NCBI RefSeq assembly: GCF_000218785.1
Contig: NZ_AFPO01000001.1
Span: 162,807-226,806 of the forward strand
Direction: 5' to 3'
Length of the DNA stretch: 64,000 nt
From: Idiomarina sp. A28L
GTDB taxonomy: Bacteria > Pseudomonadota > Gammaproteobacteria > Enterobacterales > Alteromonadaceae
Below the pieces are notes generated by a model. That model did no database searches. It was not told the origin of the DNA and saw only the letters and a program-made list of their open reading frames with translations. Numbering within the stretch: position 1 is the first letter of the stretch; every line of letters begins with the position of its first letter. Shown one piece after another: positions 1-10,303 of this stretch. The position numbers were made by a program, and so were the translations under genes.

Positions 1-635
1 ATCTCGATACGTTCTCGATCTTGAGAAAGGCGATGGCGATTTGTGTCGCGCAAGGAATATACGCATCCGCAATATTCTTGCTGGTAAAACTCCTCGCGTT
101 TACTAATTTCAATCATACGTTGGCTACCACCTTGCTTGCGCCAATTGTAATCCCAATATTGTAAGCCGGGGTATGGTTTTACTGCGCGCTTACCGCAGCC
201 GTTAATTTGCTTCATGTCTTTCCAACGGGAAATACCAAGGGAGCTGCTTATCATTGAATAGCCGTGTTCATGAGCATAGAGGGCTGTGCGCTCAAAACGC
301 ATATCAAAGCACATCGTACACCTAATACCACGTTCGGGTTCATTCTCCATTCCTCGAGCGCGTGCGAACCAGTTATCCTTGTCATAATCAGCATCAATAA
401 ACGGCACATTGTGCTTAATGGCAAATCGGATGTTTTCTTCTTTACGTATTTCATATTCCTTTAATGGATGAATATTAGGATTATAAAAAAATATAGCATA
501 ATCAATTCCACTGGCTTGAATTGCTTCCATCACCTCACCTGAACATGGAGCACAGCATGAATGTAAAAGCAGCCGATCTTGTTTCTTATCAAAATCTGCA
601 GGCAAGGGTAATTGTAAGCGTTCGATGTCTAACAT
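1..635 (-). CDS. queH: Epoxyqueuosine reductase QueH (3' end outside window)
   Basis: Partial gene: about 211 codons are open from an ATG at 635 to the left edge with no stop reached. QueH (DUF208) reduces epoxyqueuosine to queuosine in tRNA, the last step of queuosine synthesis, using an iron-sulfur cluster and a second metal site. Visible family signatures are the early [13 protein letters not shown] segment (paired Cys then C-x2-C, residues 24-32), FFYNPNIHP (about residues 46-54), a downstream C-x2-C (RCTMCFDMR), the [11 protein letters not shown] block, and [11 protein letters not shown] near the edge. It follows prs on the same strand after a terminator-like hairpin, so it is probably transcribed separately. 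queC and queE lie at 15.5-17 kb. Family call is firm; the start is the first good ATG. Confidence 0.9.
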   Translation of the reverse strand, partial: MLDIERLQLPLPADFDKKQDRLLLHSCCAPCSGEVMEAIQASGIDYAIFFYNPNIHPLKEYEIRKEENIRFAIKHNVPFIDADYDKDNWFARARGMENEPERGIRCTMCFDMRFERTALYAHEHGYSMISSSLGISRWKDMKQINGCGKRAVKPYPGLQYWDYNWRKQGGSQRMIEISKREEFYQQEYCGCVYSLRDTNRHRLSQDRERIE

Positions 636-670
636 AAGTGAGCGTTCCAGTTTAGCTTTACTGAAAATAT

Positions 671-698
671 ATAAGCGGGAGGCTGAGCTCCCGCTTAT
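671..698 (-). terminator. Terminator hairpin after prs
   Basis: Perfect 11-bp stem: ATAAGCGGGAG at 671-681 pairs with CTCCCGCTTAT at 688-698 around a 6-nt loop. Read on the minus strand it is followed by a T-rich run. It lies 30 bases past the prs stop, so it most likely ends the lolB-ispE-prs transcript. Confidence 0.75.
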
Positions 699-727
699 AA
701 ATACAGCATATTTAAATCAGTGCTGTA

Positions 728-1675
728 TTAATATTCGAACATTGCCGAAATTGATTCTTCGTTGCTTACCCGGCGCAGTGCTTCCGAAAGCATGCCACTA
801 AGGGTTAGTTGGGTAACTAAGCCTAGTGATTTCATTTCTTCAGATAAAGGAATGGAATCAGTAACAACTACTTCATCAATTGCTGAGTTTCGTAAGTTTT
901 CATATGCATTACCCGAAAATACCGGGTGGGTAGCATAAGCGAAAACTCGTCTCGCACCATTTTTCTTGAGCGCCTCAGCGGCTTTGCACAAAGTACCACC
1001 GGTATCGATCATATCGTCTACCATAATACAATCACGGCCATTTACATCACCGATAATATGCATTACCTGTGATTCGTTGGCTTTTGGCCGGCGTTTATCG
1101 ATAATCGCTAAATCTGCATCGTTCATCAGTTTAGCCATTGCGCGAGCACGAACAACACCACCAATATCAGGAGAAACCATTACCGGTGAATCCCACTTTT
1201 GTAGCTTCATATGCTCAAGTAACACAGGGCTACCAAACACGTTATCTACTGGAACATCAAAGAAGCCTTGAATTTGCTCGGCATGCAAATCAACCGTGAG
1301 AACACGATCTACACCTACACTAGAGAGAAAATCAGCCACTACTTTAGCGGTAATAGGAACCCGTGCAGAACGAACACGGCGATCTTGGCGCGCGTAACCA
1401 AAGTAAGGGATAACAGCAGTAATACGGCCAGCAGAGGCGCGGCGAAGCGCATCGACCATTACTACAAGTTCCATTAAGCTATCGTTGGTTGGAGCACAGG
1501 TTGATTGGATAATGAAAACATCAGAACCACGAACGTTTTCGTTGATGATGACACTGATTTCGCCGTCACTGAAGCGGCCGACATCGGCATCTCCCAGCTT
1601 GATGTATAGGCGATCAGCGATCTTGCGGGCTAGCTCGGGTGTTGCATTGCCAGCAAAGAGCTTCATGTCAGGCAC
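728..1675 (-). CDS. prs: Ribose-phosphate pyrophosphokinase
   Basis: Transfers pyrophosphate from ATP to ribose 5-phosphate to make PRPP for nucleotide, histidine, tryptophan and NAD synthesis; cytosolic. At 315 residues it has the normal bacterial class I length. Visible signatures are GRFSDGE (about 33-39), the RQDRR catalytic loop (96-100), DLHA with the metal-binding His (129-132), and the PRPP-binding loop [10 protein letters not shown] (219-228). It lies downstream of lolB and ispE on the same strand, the arrangement usual in gammaproteobacteria. A strong hairpin follows. No oddities seen. Confidence 0.97.
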   Translation of the reverse strand: MPDMKLFAGNATPELARKIADRLYIKLGDADVGRFSDGEISVIINENVRGSDVFIIQSTCAPTNDSLMELVVMVDALRRASAGRITAVIPYFGYARQDRRVRSARVPITAKVVADFLSSVGVDRVLTVDLHAEQIQGFFDVPVDNVFGSPVLLEHMKLQKWDSPVMVSPDIGGVVRARAMAKLMNDADLAIIDKRRPKANESQVMHIIGDVNGRDCIMVDDMIDTGGTLCKAAEALKKNGARRVFAYATHPVFSGNAYENLRNSAIDEVVVTDSIPLSEEMKSLGLVTQLTLSGMLSEALRRVSNEESISAMFEY

Positions 1676-1744
1676 AGTTAACCTCGACCAATTTTATGTA
1701 TTGTGAGCGGAATTCGACAGGTATCTGGCATTCCAACTGTTACC

Positions 1745-2635
1745 TCAGGGGAGCTGCTTCAACGCCTGGTGCAATGGCGATTGATTAACTCCTTTTGCAA
1801 CAAACCCCCGAAATTCTGTCGGAAGTACTTGCAAGGCTTGTTTTGCTTCAACTGCCGAAGAGAAGCAACCAAAAACACAAGCCCCGGTCCCCGTCATTCT
1901 GGACGGAGCGTATTTTAGCAACCACTGCAGTGCGCTGGCAACCTGCGGATAAAGTGAACAGACCAATTTTTCGCAATCATTGTGGCCTTTTTGCCAATCA
2001 TTAAGAGCACTTTTTAATGCCGGCGTATTCCGCGGTAACGCAGGGTGGGTAAAGATTTCAGCGGTACTTACATGCACTCCCGGCTGCACAATTAAGTACC
2101 ATTTTTCTGTTGGATTTGCGCTTGAAAATATTTCACCAACACCTCGAGCAAAGGTGGCTTTACCATGCACGAACACAGGAATATCGGCACCCAAGCCTAA
2201 ACCAATCTTAGCGAGTTGTTCATTATTCAGTTTTAAACCCCATAAATAATTTAAGCCGAGTAGGGTGGTTGCGGCATCTGAAGAACCACCACCAAGGCCA
2301 CCACCAGCGGGAAGTTGTTTATTGAGTGTTAAACGAACTCCTTGCTTTGAGTTCTTCCGATAAGGAGCTAGCAGTGTTGCTGCGCGGTAAATTAAATTTT
2401 CTTCCACGGGGAAATCAAGTGGGCCTTGGTTAAGTTTAATATCACCATTATCGGTTAACTCAAATTGAATGTAATCGCTGTAATCTAAAAACTGGAATAG
2501 GGTTTCTAATTCATGATAACCATTGGCTCTGCGGCCAGTTATGTGCAGATATAGATTTAGTTTTGCTGGCGCGGGTAGGCTAAAGCTCTGCCACGCTTCA
2601 GTTGCGGGGTGCATAGTTTTCGGGTGCTCAAGCAT
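1745..2635 (-). CDS. ispE: 4-diphosphocytidyl-2-C-methyl-D-erythritol kinase
   Basis: GHMP-family kinase that phosphorylates CDP-methylerythritol in the non-mevalonate isoprenoid pathway. The 296 residues include PAKLNLYL (22-29) with the conserved Lys, the glycine-rich ATP loop AGGGLGGGSSDAA (110-122), and LGADIPVF (148-155) with the catalytic Asp; GTGACVFG near the C-terminus is the third GHMP motif. The N-terminus is about 13 residues longer than the E. coli enzyme, so a start at the internal ATG (about codon 8) is equally possible. It lies between lolB and prs, 69 bases upstream of prs, probably one operon. Confidence 0.96.
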   Translation of the reverse strand: MLEHPKTMHPATEAWQSFSLPAPAKLNLYLHITGRRANGYHELETLFQFLDYSDYIQFELTDNGDIKLNQGPLDFPVEENLIYRAATLLAPYRKNSKQGVRLTLNKQLPAGGGLGGGSSDAATTLLGLNYLWGLKLNNEQLAKIGLGLGADIPVFVHGKATFARGVGEIFSSANPTEKWYLIVQPGVHVSTAEIFTHPALPRNTPALKSALNDWQKGHNDCEKLVCSLYPQVASALQWLLKYAPSRMTGTGACVFGCFSSAVEAKQALQVLPTEFRGFVAKGVNQSPLHQALKQLP

Positions 2636-2680
2636 TAGGTTATTACTCTATAGCTATTCGAGAATTTGGTTTGGCAACGA

Positions 2681-3481
2681 TTATTCATTAACTGTATTTG
2701 CTTCTGGGCGCCACCGGCTCACGCGTAAATGCACTCGAATATTATCTCGGCTTGCTTCAATACGGTGCGGTAGCAAAAGTGGCTGGTTGCCGTACGGAAC
2801 ATGGCGATAATCCCCAAACTCCAAAAGCCAACGCTGTTGCGCCCAAGCGCCGAGAGTAAATTCAGCTTCGTAAGTAGCTAAAGCGCCATTGGCATACCAA
2901 CGAGTTTGCCTTAAGCGTGCATCGGGCTCTGCGCCAGTTATAGCCTGATTAAGCAACGAAAAGGGAATAACCATTCCAGTGTGTTGTAGTAATAATAAAT
3001 TTAAATCACTACCTTCGTAGCGATTACCATCACGGTCAATAAGAACGCTTATACTCTTAGTTTGCTGCAAGCGAGCCAATGTACCGCCAAGCTGGTGATA
3101 AAGCCGAAAAGTAGTTTCATCTGGCGATTTATCCCAGTTAAAACGAGCGGCATCGCGAACATCCGCGGCATCATCAAAAAAAGCAACACTACCTTGCAAG
3201 CCGAATTCATTGAGTTGAGCTAGCGATAGTTGCTGGGTTTGCACTAAATCTGAATTTACTTGCCTTGCCGTATAGGTATCGCCGTCAATAGCCGGGCGTG
3301 TGGCACAAGCCGTTAAAATCAAACAAGCCATGGCTACAAAAAATAGCTGGAAAAATTTAACTCTGGCTTTTGCCGAGGTTTTTCCACATTCATGGTGAAT
3401 TTTATCGATTGAAGCATTCTGAAAATAACCTACTTTAAACCGCGCACACTGTGAGTTTAAAGGTATGATAGGTGGCAACAT
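2681..3481 (-). CDS. lolB: Outer-membrane lipoprotein LolB
   Basis: LolB accepts lipoproteins from LolA and inserts them in the outer membrane. The sequence has a hydrophobic stretch ending in a lipobox (LILTAC, Cys near residue 58), then the LolB fold with conserved segments such as GLQGSVAFF, ARFNWD and LGGTLARL. The only in-frame ATG giving a complete signal peptide is the first one, which leaves an unusually long, partly polar stretch of about 45 residues before the hydrophobic core; the internal Met just before the lipobox would leave too short a signal. It heads the lolB-ispE-prs run and is divergent from hemA. The start is the uncertain part. Confidence 0.88.
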   Translation of the reverse strand: MLPPIIPLNSQCARFKVGYFQNASIDKIHHECGKTSAKARVKFFQLFFVAMACLILTACATRPAIDGDTYTARQVNSDLVQTQQLSLAQLNEFGLQGSVAFFDDAADVRDAARFNWDKSPDETTFRLYHQLGGTLARLQQTKSISVLIDRDGNRYEGSDLNLLLLQHTGMVIPFSLLNQAITGAEPDARLRQTRWYANGALATYEAEFTLGAWAQQRWLLEFGDYRHVPYGNQPLLLPHRIEASRDNIRVHLRVSRWRPEANTVNE

Positions 3482-3670
3482 GCTTATTCCTTACCTAGAA
3501 AATAACGAAAAACAATGAAAAGTAACGAAAAGTAGCAAAGCAAAAATAACGGCTCGCTTAAAATTGTAGCACTTCGGCTTAAACGAGTGCACCTTGCGAG
3601 TAGAATGTTGTTGTAATCGAAGCTCAGCGAACCGGCTCTGCTTTCAATAGAAGCGCTTCTCGAATACAAT

Positions 3671-3697
3671 ACCGGCCGGAAATTGCCGGTAATTTTT
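3671..3697 (+). promoter_or_regulatory. Hairpin plus T-run in the hemA leader (possible attenuator)
   Basis: ACCGGC (3671-3676) and GCCGGT (3685-3690) form a 6-bp GC-rich stem with an 8-nt loop, followed directly by AATTTTT. It lies 43 bases before the hemA ATG, so it would be inside the leader if transcription starts upstream. It has the shape of an intrinsic terminator, but no alternative antiterminator pairing was found. Speculative. Confidence 0.3.
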
Positions 3698-3739
3698 GGC
3701 ATAAATTTACGTTCACAGGGCATTATTGCACAACACTAC

Positions 3740-4999
3740 ATGACAATATTGGCACTTGGTATCAATCATAAAACAGCTACCGTGGATATCCGCGAGCGCG
3801 TAGCGTTTCAACCTGAGCAAATTGAGCTGGCGTTACAATCGTTAGTTCAACAAGGCAAGGTGAGCGAAACGGTGATTGTATCTACCTGCAATCGCACAGA
3901 GCTATATTGTCATGCCGATGCCAGTGAGCAACAAGAAATTATTAATTGGTTGGCTACTTTTCACCAATTAACTCCCGAAGAGCTTTCCCAGTATATTTAT
4001 CAGCACGAAGATTCTGCGGCGGTTTCGCATTTAATGTCGGTTGCTGCCGGCCTCGATTCCTTGGTGTTAGGCGAACCACAGATTTTAGGGCAGGTGAAAC
4101 AAGCTTTTCAGCAAGCTCGTAATGCCGGAACTGTAGGTTCGGTGTTTGAGCGTTTGTTCCAATCTACCTTTGCTGCAGCAAAAGTAATTCGTACCGAAAC
4201 GGAAGTTGGTCAAAATGCAGTATCAGTGGCCTTTGCAGCGGTTAACTTAGCACGCCATATTTTTGCAGATTTGAGAAACGCTAATGTATTGTTAGTGGGA
4301 GCAGGTGAAACCGCGGAATTAGTGGCTCGGCATTTACAAGAACAAGGTGTTCGAAACCTGCGGGTAGCCAACCGAACGGTAGCGCGCGCAGAAGAGCTAA
4401 CTAGAGTAGTTGGTGGTGAAGCCTATGCGTTAAATGCACTAGAAGAATTGCTACCCATTTCTGATATTATTATTAGTTCAACCGCGAGCCCCGTGCCAGT
4501 TATTGGCAAAGGCTTAGTTGAAAGTGCACTGCGCAAGCGCAAGCATCGGCCTATGCTTTTCATTGATTTAGCAGTGCCGCGTGATATTGAAAAGCAAGTT
4601 AGCGAACTTGATGATGCGTTTTTGTACACGGTTGATGATTTGCAATCCATTGTAAACAAAAACCTGCAGCAACGGCACCAAGCTGCCGATGAAGCACGCG
4701 ATATTATCCATCAATACGCGGAAGAATTTGCGGGTTGGATGGAAAGCTTGAATAGCGTTGATTTGCTGCGCCGTTATCGTAGCAGCGCAGAATCGATTTC
4801 CGAGCAACAAAAAGAACGGGCTCTTGCCGCTTTAGCCAGTGGTAAACCTGCAGAACAAGTTATTCAAGAATTAACTCAGCGCTTAACAAATACACTGGCG
4901 CATGCGCCAACGAAAGCGATACAAGAAGCAGGTAAGCGCAAAGATATTTCGGCGCTAGCGGCTTATCAGAAACTATTTAACGATACATCTCAGGATTAA
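3740..4999 (+). CDS. hemA: Glutamyl-tRNA reductase
   Basis: Reduces glutamyl-tRNA(Glu) to glutamate-1-semialdehyde with NADPH, the first committed step of C5 haem synthesis. From the ATG at 3740 the protein is 419 residues, close to E. coli HemA, with GINHKTATVDIRE (7-19) and the catalytic Cys at residue 50 in STCNRTELY. The Rossmann motif LLVGAGETAE and the GLDSLVLGEPQILGQ block are clear. The frame is open 57 bases further upstream, but alignment with the family favours 3740. Followed after 3 bases by prfA, the usual hemA-prfA-prmC operon. Confidence 0.97.
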   Translation: MTILALGINHKTATVDIRERVAFQPEQIELALQSLVQQGKVSETVIVSTCNRTELYCHADASEQQEIINWLATFHQLTPEELSQYIYQHEDSAAVSHLMSVAAGLDSLVLGEPQILGQVKQAFQQARNAGTVGSVFERLFQSTFAAAKVIRTETEVGQNAVSVAFAAVNLARHIFADLRNANVLLVGAGETAELVARHLQEQGVRNLRVANRTVARAEELTRVVGGEAYALNALEELLPISDIIISSTASPVPVIGKGLVESALRKRKHRPMLFIDLAVPRDIEKQVSELDDAFLYTVDDLQSIVNKNLQQRHQAADEARDIIHQYAEEFAGWMESLNSVDLLRRYRSSAESISEQQKERALAALASGKPAEQVIQELTQRLTNTLAHAPTKAIQEAGKRKDISALAAYQKLFNDTSQD

Positions 5000-5002
5000 T
5001 AA

Positions 5003-6097
5003 ATGCTCAAAGCCTCTTTGGTGAGCAAGCTAGAAAGCTTGCTCGAACGCCATGAAGAACTCGAAGTTTTGCTAGGTGATGCGGATATCATTACCAACCA
5101 AGACAAATTTCGTGCGCTCTCACGCGAATATTCACAGCTTGAAGATGCAGTGAAATGTTTCCGCCAGTATCAGCAATCACTTGAAGATTTAGCCACAGCG
5201 AAAGAAATGGTTTCCGAGTCGGATGCGGAAATGCGTGAAATGGCGTTTGAAGAAGTGCAAGCAGCCGAGAGTTCTTTAGTAGAACTCGCCAGCGAATTAC
5301 AGGTGCTGTTATTGCCTAAAGATCCCAATGACGATCGCCCATGTTACCTAGAGATTCGTGCCGGAGCAGGTGGTGATGAGGCGGCTATTTTTGCAGGTGA
5401 TTTATTCCGCATGTATAGCCGCTACGCCGAACGTAATTCATGGCGCATGAATATTATTAGTGCTAATGAAGGTGAACATGGTGGCTTTAAAGAAATAATC
5501 GTACACATGATGGGCGATGGTGCCTACGGCAAGATGAAGTTCGAATCTGGTGGGCACAGAGTGCAACGTGTGCCAGAAACCGAATCGCAAGGGCGTATTC
5601 ATACCTCGGCTTGTACTGTTGCGGTGTTACCGGAAATTCCAGAAGCAGAAGCGATTGATATTAACCCAGCTGATCTTCGCATCGATACTTACCGCGCGTC
5701 AGGGGCTGGCGGGCAGCATGTTAACCGAACCGATTCAGCTGTGCGCTTAACCCATTTACCTACCGGTGTAGTGGTGGAGTGTCAGGAAGAGCGTTCGCAG
5801 CACAAAAACAAAGCGAAGGCGATGTCGGTATTGCAATCACGCTTACAAGCGGCTGAAGATGCTCGCCGTGAAGCTGCCGAGCAAAGTACCCGCCGTAGCT
5901 TGGTTGGTAGTGGTGATCGTTCAGAGCGCATTCGTACCTATAATTACCCACAAGGCCGGGTTACCGACCATCGGATTAATTTAACCCTGCATCGCTTGAA
6001 CGAAGTACTCGAAGGCAGCCTAGATTTGTTGTTAGATGCCATTATCCAAGAACATAATGCCGATTTGCTTGCTTCATTATCTGAAACGGGCGAGTAG
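5003..6097 (+). CDS. prfA: Peptide chain release factor 1
   Basis: Recognises UAA and UAG stop codons and triggers peptide release. The 364 residues carry the stop-codon-reading PET tripeptide (191-193, a common variant of PxT) and the catalytic GGQ (236-238) within [17 protein letters not shown]. Length matches the family and no internal frameshift (which would mark RF2) is present. It is tightly coupled to hemA and followed by prmC, whose product methylates the GGQ glutamine. Confidence 0.98.
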   Translation: MLKASLVSKLESLLERHEELEVLLGDADIITNQDKFRALSREYSQLEDAVKCFRQYQQSLEDLATAKEMVSESDAEMREMAFEEVQAAESSLVELASELQVLLLPKDPNDDRPCYLEIRAGAGGDEAAIFAGDLFRMYSRYAERNSWRMNIISANEGEHGGFKEIIVHMMGDGAYGKMKFESGGHRVQRVPETESQGRIHTSACTVAVLPEIPEAEAIDINPADLRIDTYRASGAGGQHVNRTDSAVRLTHLPTGVVVECQEERSQHKNKAKAMSVLQSRLQAAEDARREAAEQSTRRSLVGSGDRSERIRTYNYPQGRVTDHRINLTLHRLNEVLEGSLDLLLDAIIQEHNADLLASLSETGE

Positions 6098-6153
6098 GCT
6101 TTAGTAATGCAGCAATTCGTAGTGTTTTTTCAATTAAATAAGGGTTTGCGCTG

Positions 6154-7002
6154 ATGAGCGAATCTTTAAATATTGCAGACACATTGCGTTTGGCCGTTCA
6201 ACGCTTACAAAAAAGTGGCAGCGAAACCCCTGATTTAGATGCGCAAGTATTACTAAAAGCGGTGTTGCACTGTGAACGTAGTTATTTTTACACTTGGCCA
6301 GAACGCATGTTGAGCGGCGATAATGCAAAAGCATTTGAAGCGCTATTGCAACAGCGCGAGCTAGGCGTTCCCATTGCGCATATTCTCGGCAACCGCGAAT
6401 TTTGGTCGTTAGATTTAGAGGTAAATGCGGCCACTCTTATTCCTCGCCCCGATACTGAAATTCTTGTCGAAGCAGCGCTAGAGTTAGTCACTAAACCGAA
6501 CGCAAAAGTTCTAGAACTCGGCACTGGCTCTGGGGCTATTGCGCTGGCGCTGGCGAGTGAAAAAGCAAACTGGCAGATTACTGCGGTTGATGTTGTTCCT
6601 GCGGCTGTTGAGCTTGCAAAAAAAAATGTTTTGCGTCATAAATTGACGCAAGTTAGAGTGGTGCTAAGTTCTTGGTTTAGTAATGTTTCTGCACAAGAGT
6701 TTGATCTAATTGTGAGTAACCCACCTTATATAGATGGGAGCGATGCGCATCTCCAACAAGGCGATGTTCGCTTTGAGCCGCAAAGCGCATTAGTAGCCGC
6801 AGAAAACGGTTTGGCAGATTTACGCCACATTATCACTGCAGCGGTAGGTTACCTAACGCCCGGTGGGTGGCTAGCATTAGAGCATGGCGCAGAGCAAGCG
6901 AATGCGGTGCAAAGTATATTTGCGGAACATCACTATAATGAAATACACACCCGCCAAGATTATGCTAACTTGGATAGGGTGACATGCGGGCGCCGAGGCT
7001 GA
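6154..7002 (+). CDS. prmC: Release factor glutamine methyltransferase PrmC
   Basis: SAM-dependent enzyme that N5-methylates the glutamine of the GGQ motif in release factors 1 and 2. The 282 residues contain the SAM-binding ELGTGSGAIA (121-130) and the substrate-binding NPPY (189-192), with LIPRPDTE (95-102) upstream as in the family. It sits third in hemA-prfA-prmC, so substrate and modifier are co-transcribed. A paralogue for ribosomal protein L3 (prmB) lies at 30.0 kb. Confidence 0.96.
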   Translation: MSESLNIADTLRLAVQRLQKSGSETPDLDAQVLLKAVLHCERSYFYTWPERMLSGDNAKAFEALLQQRELGVPIAHILGNREFWSLDLEVNAATLIPRPDTEILVEAALELVTKPNAKVLELGTGSGAIALALASEKANWQITAVDVVPAAVELAKKNVLRHKLTQVRVVLSSWFSNVSAQEFDLIVSNPPYIDGSDAHLQQGDVRFEPQSALVAAENGLADLRHIITAAVGYLTPGGWLALEHGAEQANAVQSIFAEHHYNEIHTRQDYANLDRVTCGRRG

Positions 7003-7088
7003 GCGGATCTTCAGTGAATTCGAGCGCTAGCTTTTTCAGGCCGAATTAAACTAGTTCAGGCCCAAAAAGAGATAGGACAAAGACGCAT

Positions 7089-8621
7089 ATGAGTGATCGC
7101 TATTTATTTGCTGACGAACCAGTGGCTACGCAAGAAGCGCTCAACGAACGCTGGAAAATTCTGATTGTTGATGATGAGCCCGAAGTTCATGCGGTTACTC
7201 GCTTAGCGTTGAGTGATTTTCAATTTTTAGGCCGAGGGCTAGAATTTTATAGCGCTGAATCGGGTGAAGCTGGCTGCGCGCTTATGCGCGAGCACCCTGA
7301 TGCCGCCATTATTTTACTTGATGTGGTAATGGAAACGGATGATGCGGGTTTAAAAGTAGCGCGTTACATTCGCGAAGAGCTGGATAACCATTTTATTCGA
7401 ATTATCCTGCGTACCGGCCAACCGGGCCAAGCGCCCGAAAGAACAGTTATCATCAATTACGATATCAATGATTACAAATCAAAAACTGAACTTACGGCGC
7501 AAAAACTATTTACAGCAGTGATGTCGAGCTTGCGATCCTATCGCGATATTATGTCGATAGAACATAGCCGCCGTGGCTTAGAAAAAATCTTACAATCGTC
7601 TACCGATTTATTCTCTGAACAATCGATCGATAACTTTGTTGATGGCTTAGTGCAACAGCTAAGTTGGCTGATTGGCGGCGCCCGCCAAGTGCTTTATGCA
7701 GAAGTAGATCCGGACCATAACCCCGGCCAATTCACTGTCCGTGCAGCATTTGGTGAAGAAGCAGATATTATGGTGGGGCGGCCAATAAAGGCAGGTTTGC
7801 CAATAGAGGCCTTACGCGAACTTGAGCAAGTTGTACGCACCCGTAAGCCGTTTTTCAGTGATGATATTGCAATTGTTTATTCACTTAGCGGTGCGAAACC
7901 GCTTGGAGGTTTGCTTTGTCTCACGGGCCTAGCGCGCAAGCTGAATACGGAAGAACGTGATTTATTAAAGCTATTCTCTGAGCAAATTCAGTTAGCGCTT
8001 AGTAATGTATTACGTGAGCTTGATTCAAATCATTTTTTAGCCCAGTTGAGCGATCGTTTGATGGTGTTAGAGCAAGATTCGTTACATCGAACAGCTATTG
8101 GTAAAGATAGTGTTCAGGCGAACAACCATAGTTTCGCGCAGCACCCGGCTTCTCAAGCTAGCGCAATTCTTACCGCAGCGCTTGGTTTGCCGAAAGAAGC
8201 ACAGGAACACACCGCGCTTGCCAGCACATTGATGGCTATCATTTCTACTATCTGTGAAGTTACGTTAGAGCATGAAAAAATCGAAGTGCGCGTGTGTTAT
8301 GAACGTATTCATCGTATTTCTAAAGGTTTGAAAAATCATCCGAATGAAGCGGTACAGTTGTTACTAAGGGCTATTGATGAGCGTTTTGAGCGGTATGATG
8401 GCAGTGGTTTTCCGGGGCTCGTGAGCGGTGATGAACTTCCATTGACAACACAGGTGTTAAGTTTATTTAGTGTAGTTTATGCCGAGTTGGTGATAGGCAA
8501 CAATGCTGAGCAAACACTGAAAAAGCTTATTGCAGAACCGGAAGGTCGATTTTCTCCGAAATTAATCGATGCATTGCAGAATGATTTTGCGGTAATTGCC
8601 GCTTGTTTTAGTAAAAAGTAA
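7089..8621 (+). CDS. Response regulator with DUF3369 and a degenerate HD-GYP-like domain
   Basis: The N-terminus (about 23-145) is a receiver domain with the acidic pair in LIVDDE (25-30), the phospho-acceptor Asp78 in LLDVVM and a Lys-containing DYKSK near 129-133. The middle (about 170-340) resembles the GAF-like DUF3369 domain. The last 160 residues resemble HD-GYP phosphodiesterases (DERFERYDGSGFPG then IPL-like DELPLTTQVL), but no HD dyad is visible and GYP reads GFP, so c-di-GMP hydrolysis is unlikely; a binding or scaffolding role is an inference. It lies between prmC and kdsA, where sirB-type genes sit in enterics. No histidine kinase is adjacent. Confidence 0.8.
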   Translation: MSDRYLFADEPVATQEALNERWKILIVDDEPEVHAVTRLALSDFQFLGRGLEFYSAESGEAGCALMREHPDAAIILLDVVMETDDAGLKVARYIREELDNHFIRIILRTGQPGQAPERTVIINYDINDYKSKTELTAQKLFTAVMSSLRSYRDIMSIEHSRRGLEKILQSSTDLFSEQSIDNFVDGLVQQLSWLIGGARQVLYAEVDPDHNPGQFTVRAAFGEEADIMVGRPIKAGLPIEALRELEQVVRTRKPFFSDDIAIVYSLSGAKPLGGLLCLTGLARKLNTEERDLLKLFSEQIQLALSNVLRELDSNHFLAQLSDRLMVLEQDSLHRTAIGKDSVQANNHSFAQHPASQASAILTAALGLPKEAQEHTALASTLMAIISTICEVTLEHEKIEVRVCYERIHRISKGLKNHPNEAVQLLLRAIDERFERYDGSGFPGLVSGDELPLTTQVLSLFSVVYAELVIGNNAEQTLKKLIAEPEGRFSPKLIDALQNDFAVIAACFSKK

Positions 8622-8634
8622 AGAGAGTGAATGA

Positions 8635-9501
<867 letters not shown>

Positions 9502-9506
9502 ACCAA

Positions 9507-9539
9507 CAAGCCTTTGCAGGGAATGAGTGCGAAGGCTTG
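9507..9539 (+). terminator. Hairpin after kdsA (weak terminator candidate)
   Basis: CAAGCCTTTGC (9507-9517) pairs with GCGAAGGCTTG (9529-9539), 11 bp including one G-T pair, starting 5 bases past the kdsA stop. No T-run follows, so Rho-independent termination is uncertain. Confidence 0.4.
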
Positions 9540-9576
9540 CTGATAAGCCTCAGGTGCTGTAGATTTAAACTTAATT

Positions 9577-9588
9577 AAACGGCCGTTT
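9577..9588. promoter_or_regulatory. Palindromic operator upstream of the PsrA-like regulator
   Basis: AAACGGCCGTTT is a perfect 12-bp palindrome 16 bases before the start of the TetR-family gene. It resembles the AAAC-N4-GTTT type of box bound by PsrA-type regulators, which repress their own gene. Autoregulation is inferred from family and position. No second copy was seen directly before fadE. Confidence 0.6.
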
Positions 9589-9604
9589 TAAATAAGGGGC
9601 AGTT

Positions 9605-10252
9605 ATGGCGAAAGCCCTACGCACCAAAGATAAGATTATTGTTGCCGCGGAAAAGCTCTTTTCCGAACATGGATTTGAGCAAACTTCATTGCGGCAAATA
9701 ACCAGCGAAGCAGAAGTGAACTTGGCCTCAGTGAACTATCATTTTGGTTCCAAAAAGGCATTGATTCAGGCAGTGATGGCTCGCTATCAGAGCGTGTTCA
9801 TGCCAGCACTTGCAGAGCAGCTTTATCAATTACAGAAAAATTCCGAACAAGTGGCTACGAAAGATGTTCTTGCGTGTGTGATGCAACCGCTGATTGCTTT
9901 ACGCCAGGTTCGAATTGATGGCCCGGTGATTTATTTACGTTTATTGGGATATGCCTACAGCGAAATTCAGGGGCATTTACGTAAATATACCATGGCAAAC
10001 TATGGCGAAATTGTTCATGAGTTCTTCCAATTGATACAACAAGCTAATCCGAATGTGTGCTCAAAAACACTATTCTGGCGCCTGCACTTTAGCCTCGGGG
10101 CCATGTTGTTCGCGCAAACATCAAGCCAAGCGCTGCGTGAAATTGCAGCGTCAGATTTTGGTGAAGAAACACAAGCAGAAGAAACCTTACTTAAGCTATT
10201 ACCTTTTGTTGCAGCTGGTATTTCAGCGGCTGAACCTGATCCGAAAAGTTAG
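9605..10252 (+). CDS. TetR-family regulator, PsrA-like (fatty-acid responsive)
   Basis: 215 residues with an N-terminal TetR helix-turn-helix: AAEKLFSEHGFEQTSLRQIT followed by VNLASVNYHFGSKKALIQAV (about 13-58). This stretch closely matches Pseudomonas/Shewanella PsrA, a repressor released by long-chain acyl ligands. The C-terminal ligand domain is less conserved. The ribosome site is AAGGGG. Its position directly upstream of fadE and behind an AAAC-N4-GTTT palindrome supports a role in beta-oxidation control. I leave the symbol blank because other TetR regulators of fatty-acid genes have similar N-termini. Confidence 0.8.
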   Translation: MAKALRTKDKIIVAAEKLFSEHGFEQTSLRQITSEAEVNLASVNYHFGSKKALIQAVMARYQSVFMPALAEQLYQLQKNSEQVATKDVLACVMQPLIALRQVRIDGPVIYLRLLGYAYSEIQGHLRKYTMANYGEIVHEFFQLIQQANPNVCSKTLFWRLHFSLGAMLFAQTSSQALREIAASDFGEETQAEETLLKLLPFVAAGISAAEPDPKS

Positions 10253-10303
10253 GCTATGGTTATAAGAGAAAGTATTCACGAACCGGGCTGTTAAGGAGCT
10301 GTC

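Noticed and set aside
7089-8621. sirB1/sirB2 homologue in the hemA-prfA-prmC-kdsA block
   Set aside because: The protein has a receiver and DUF3369 architecture with no SirB similarity.
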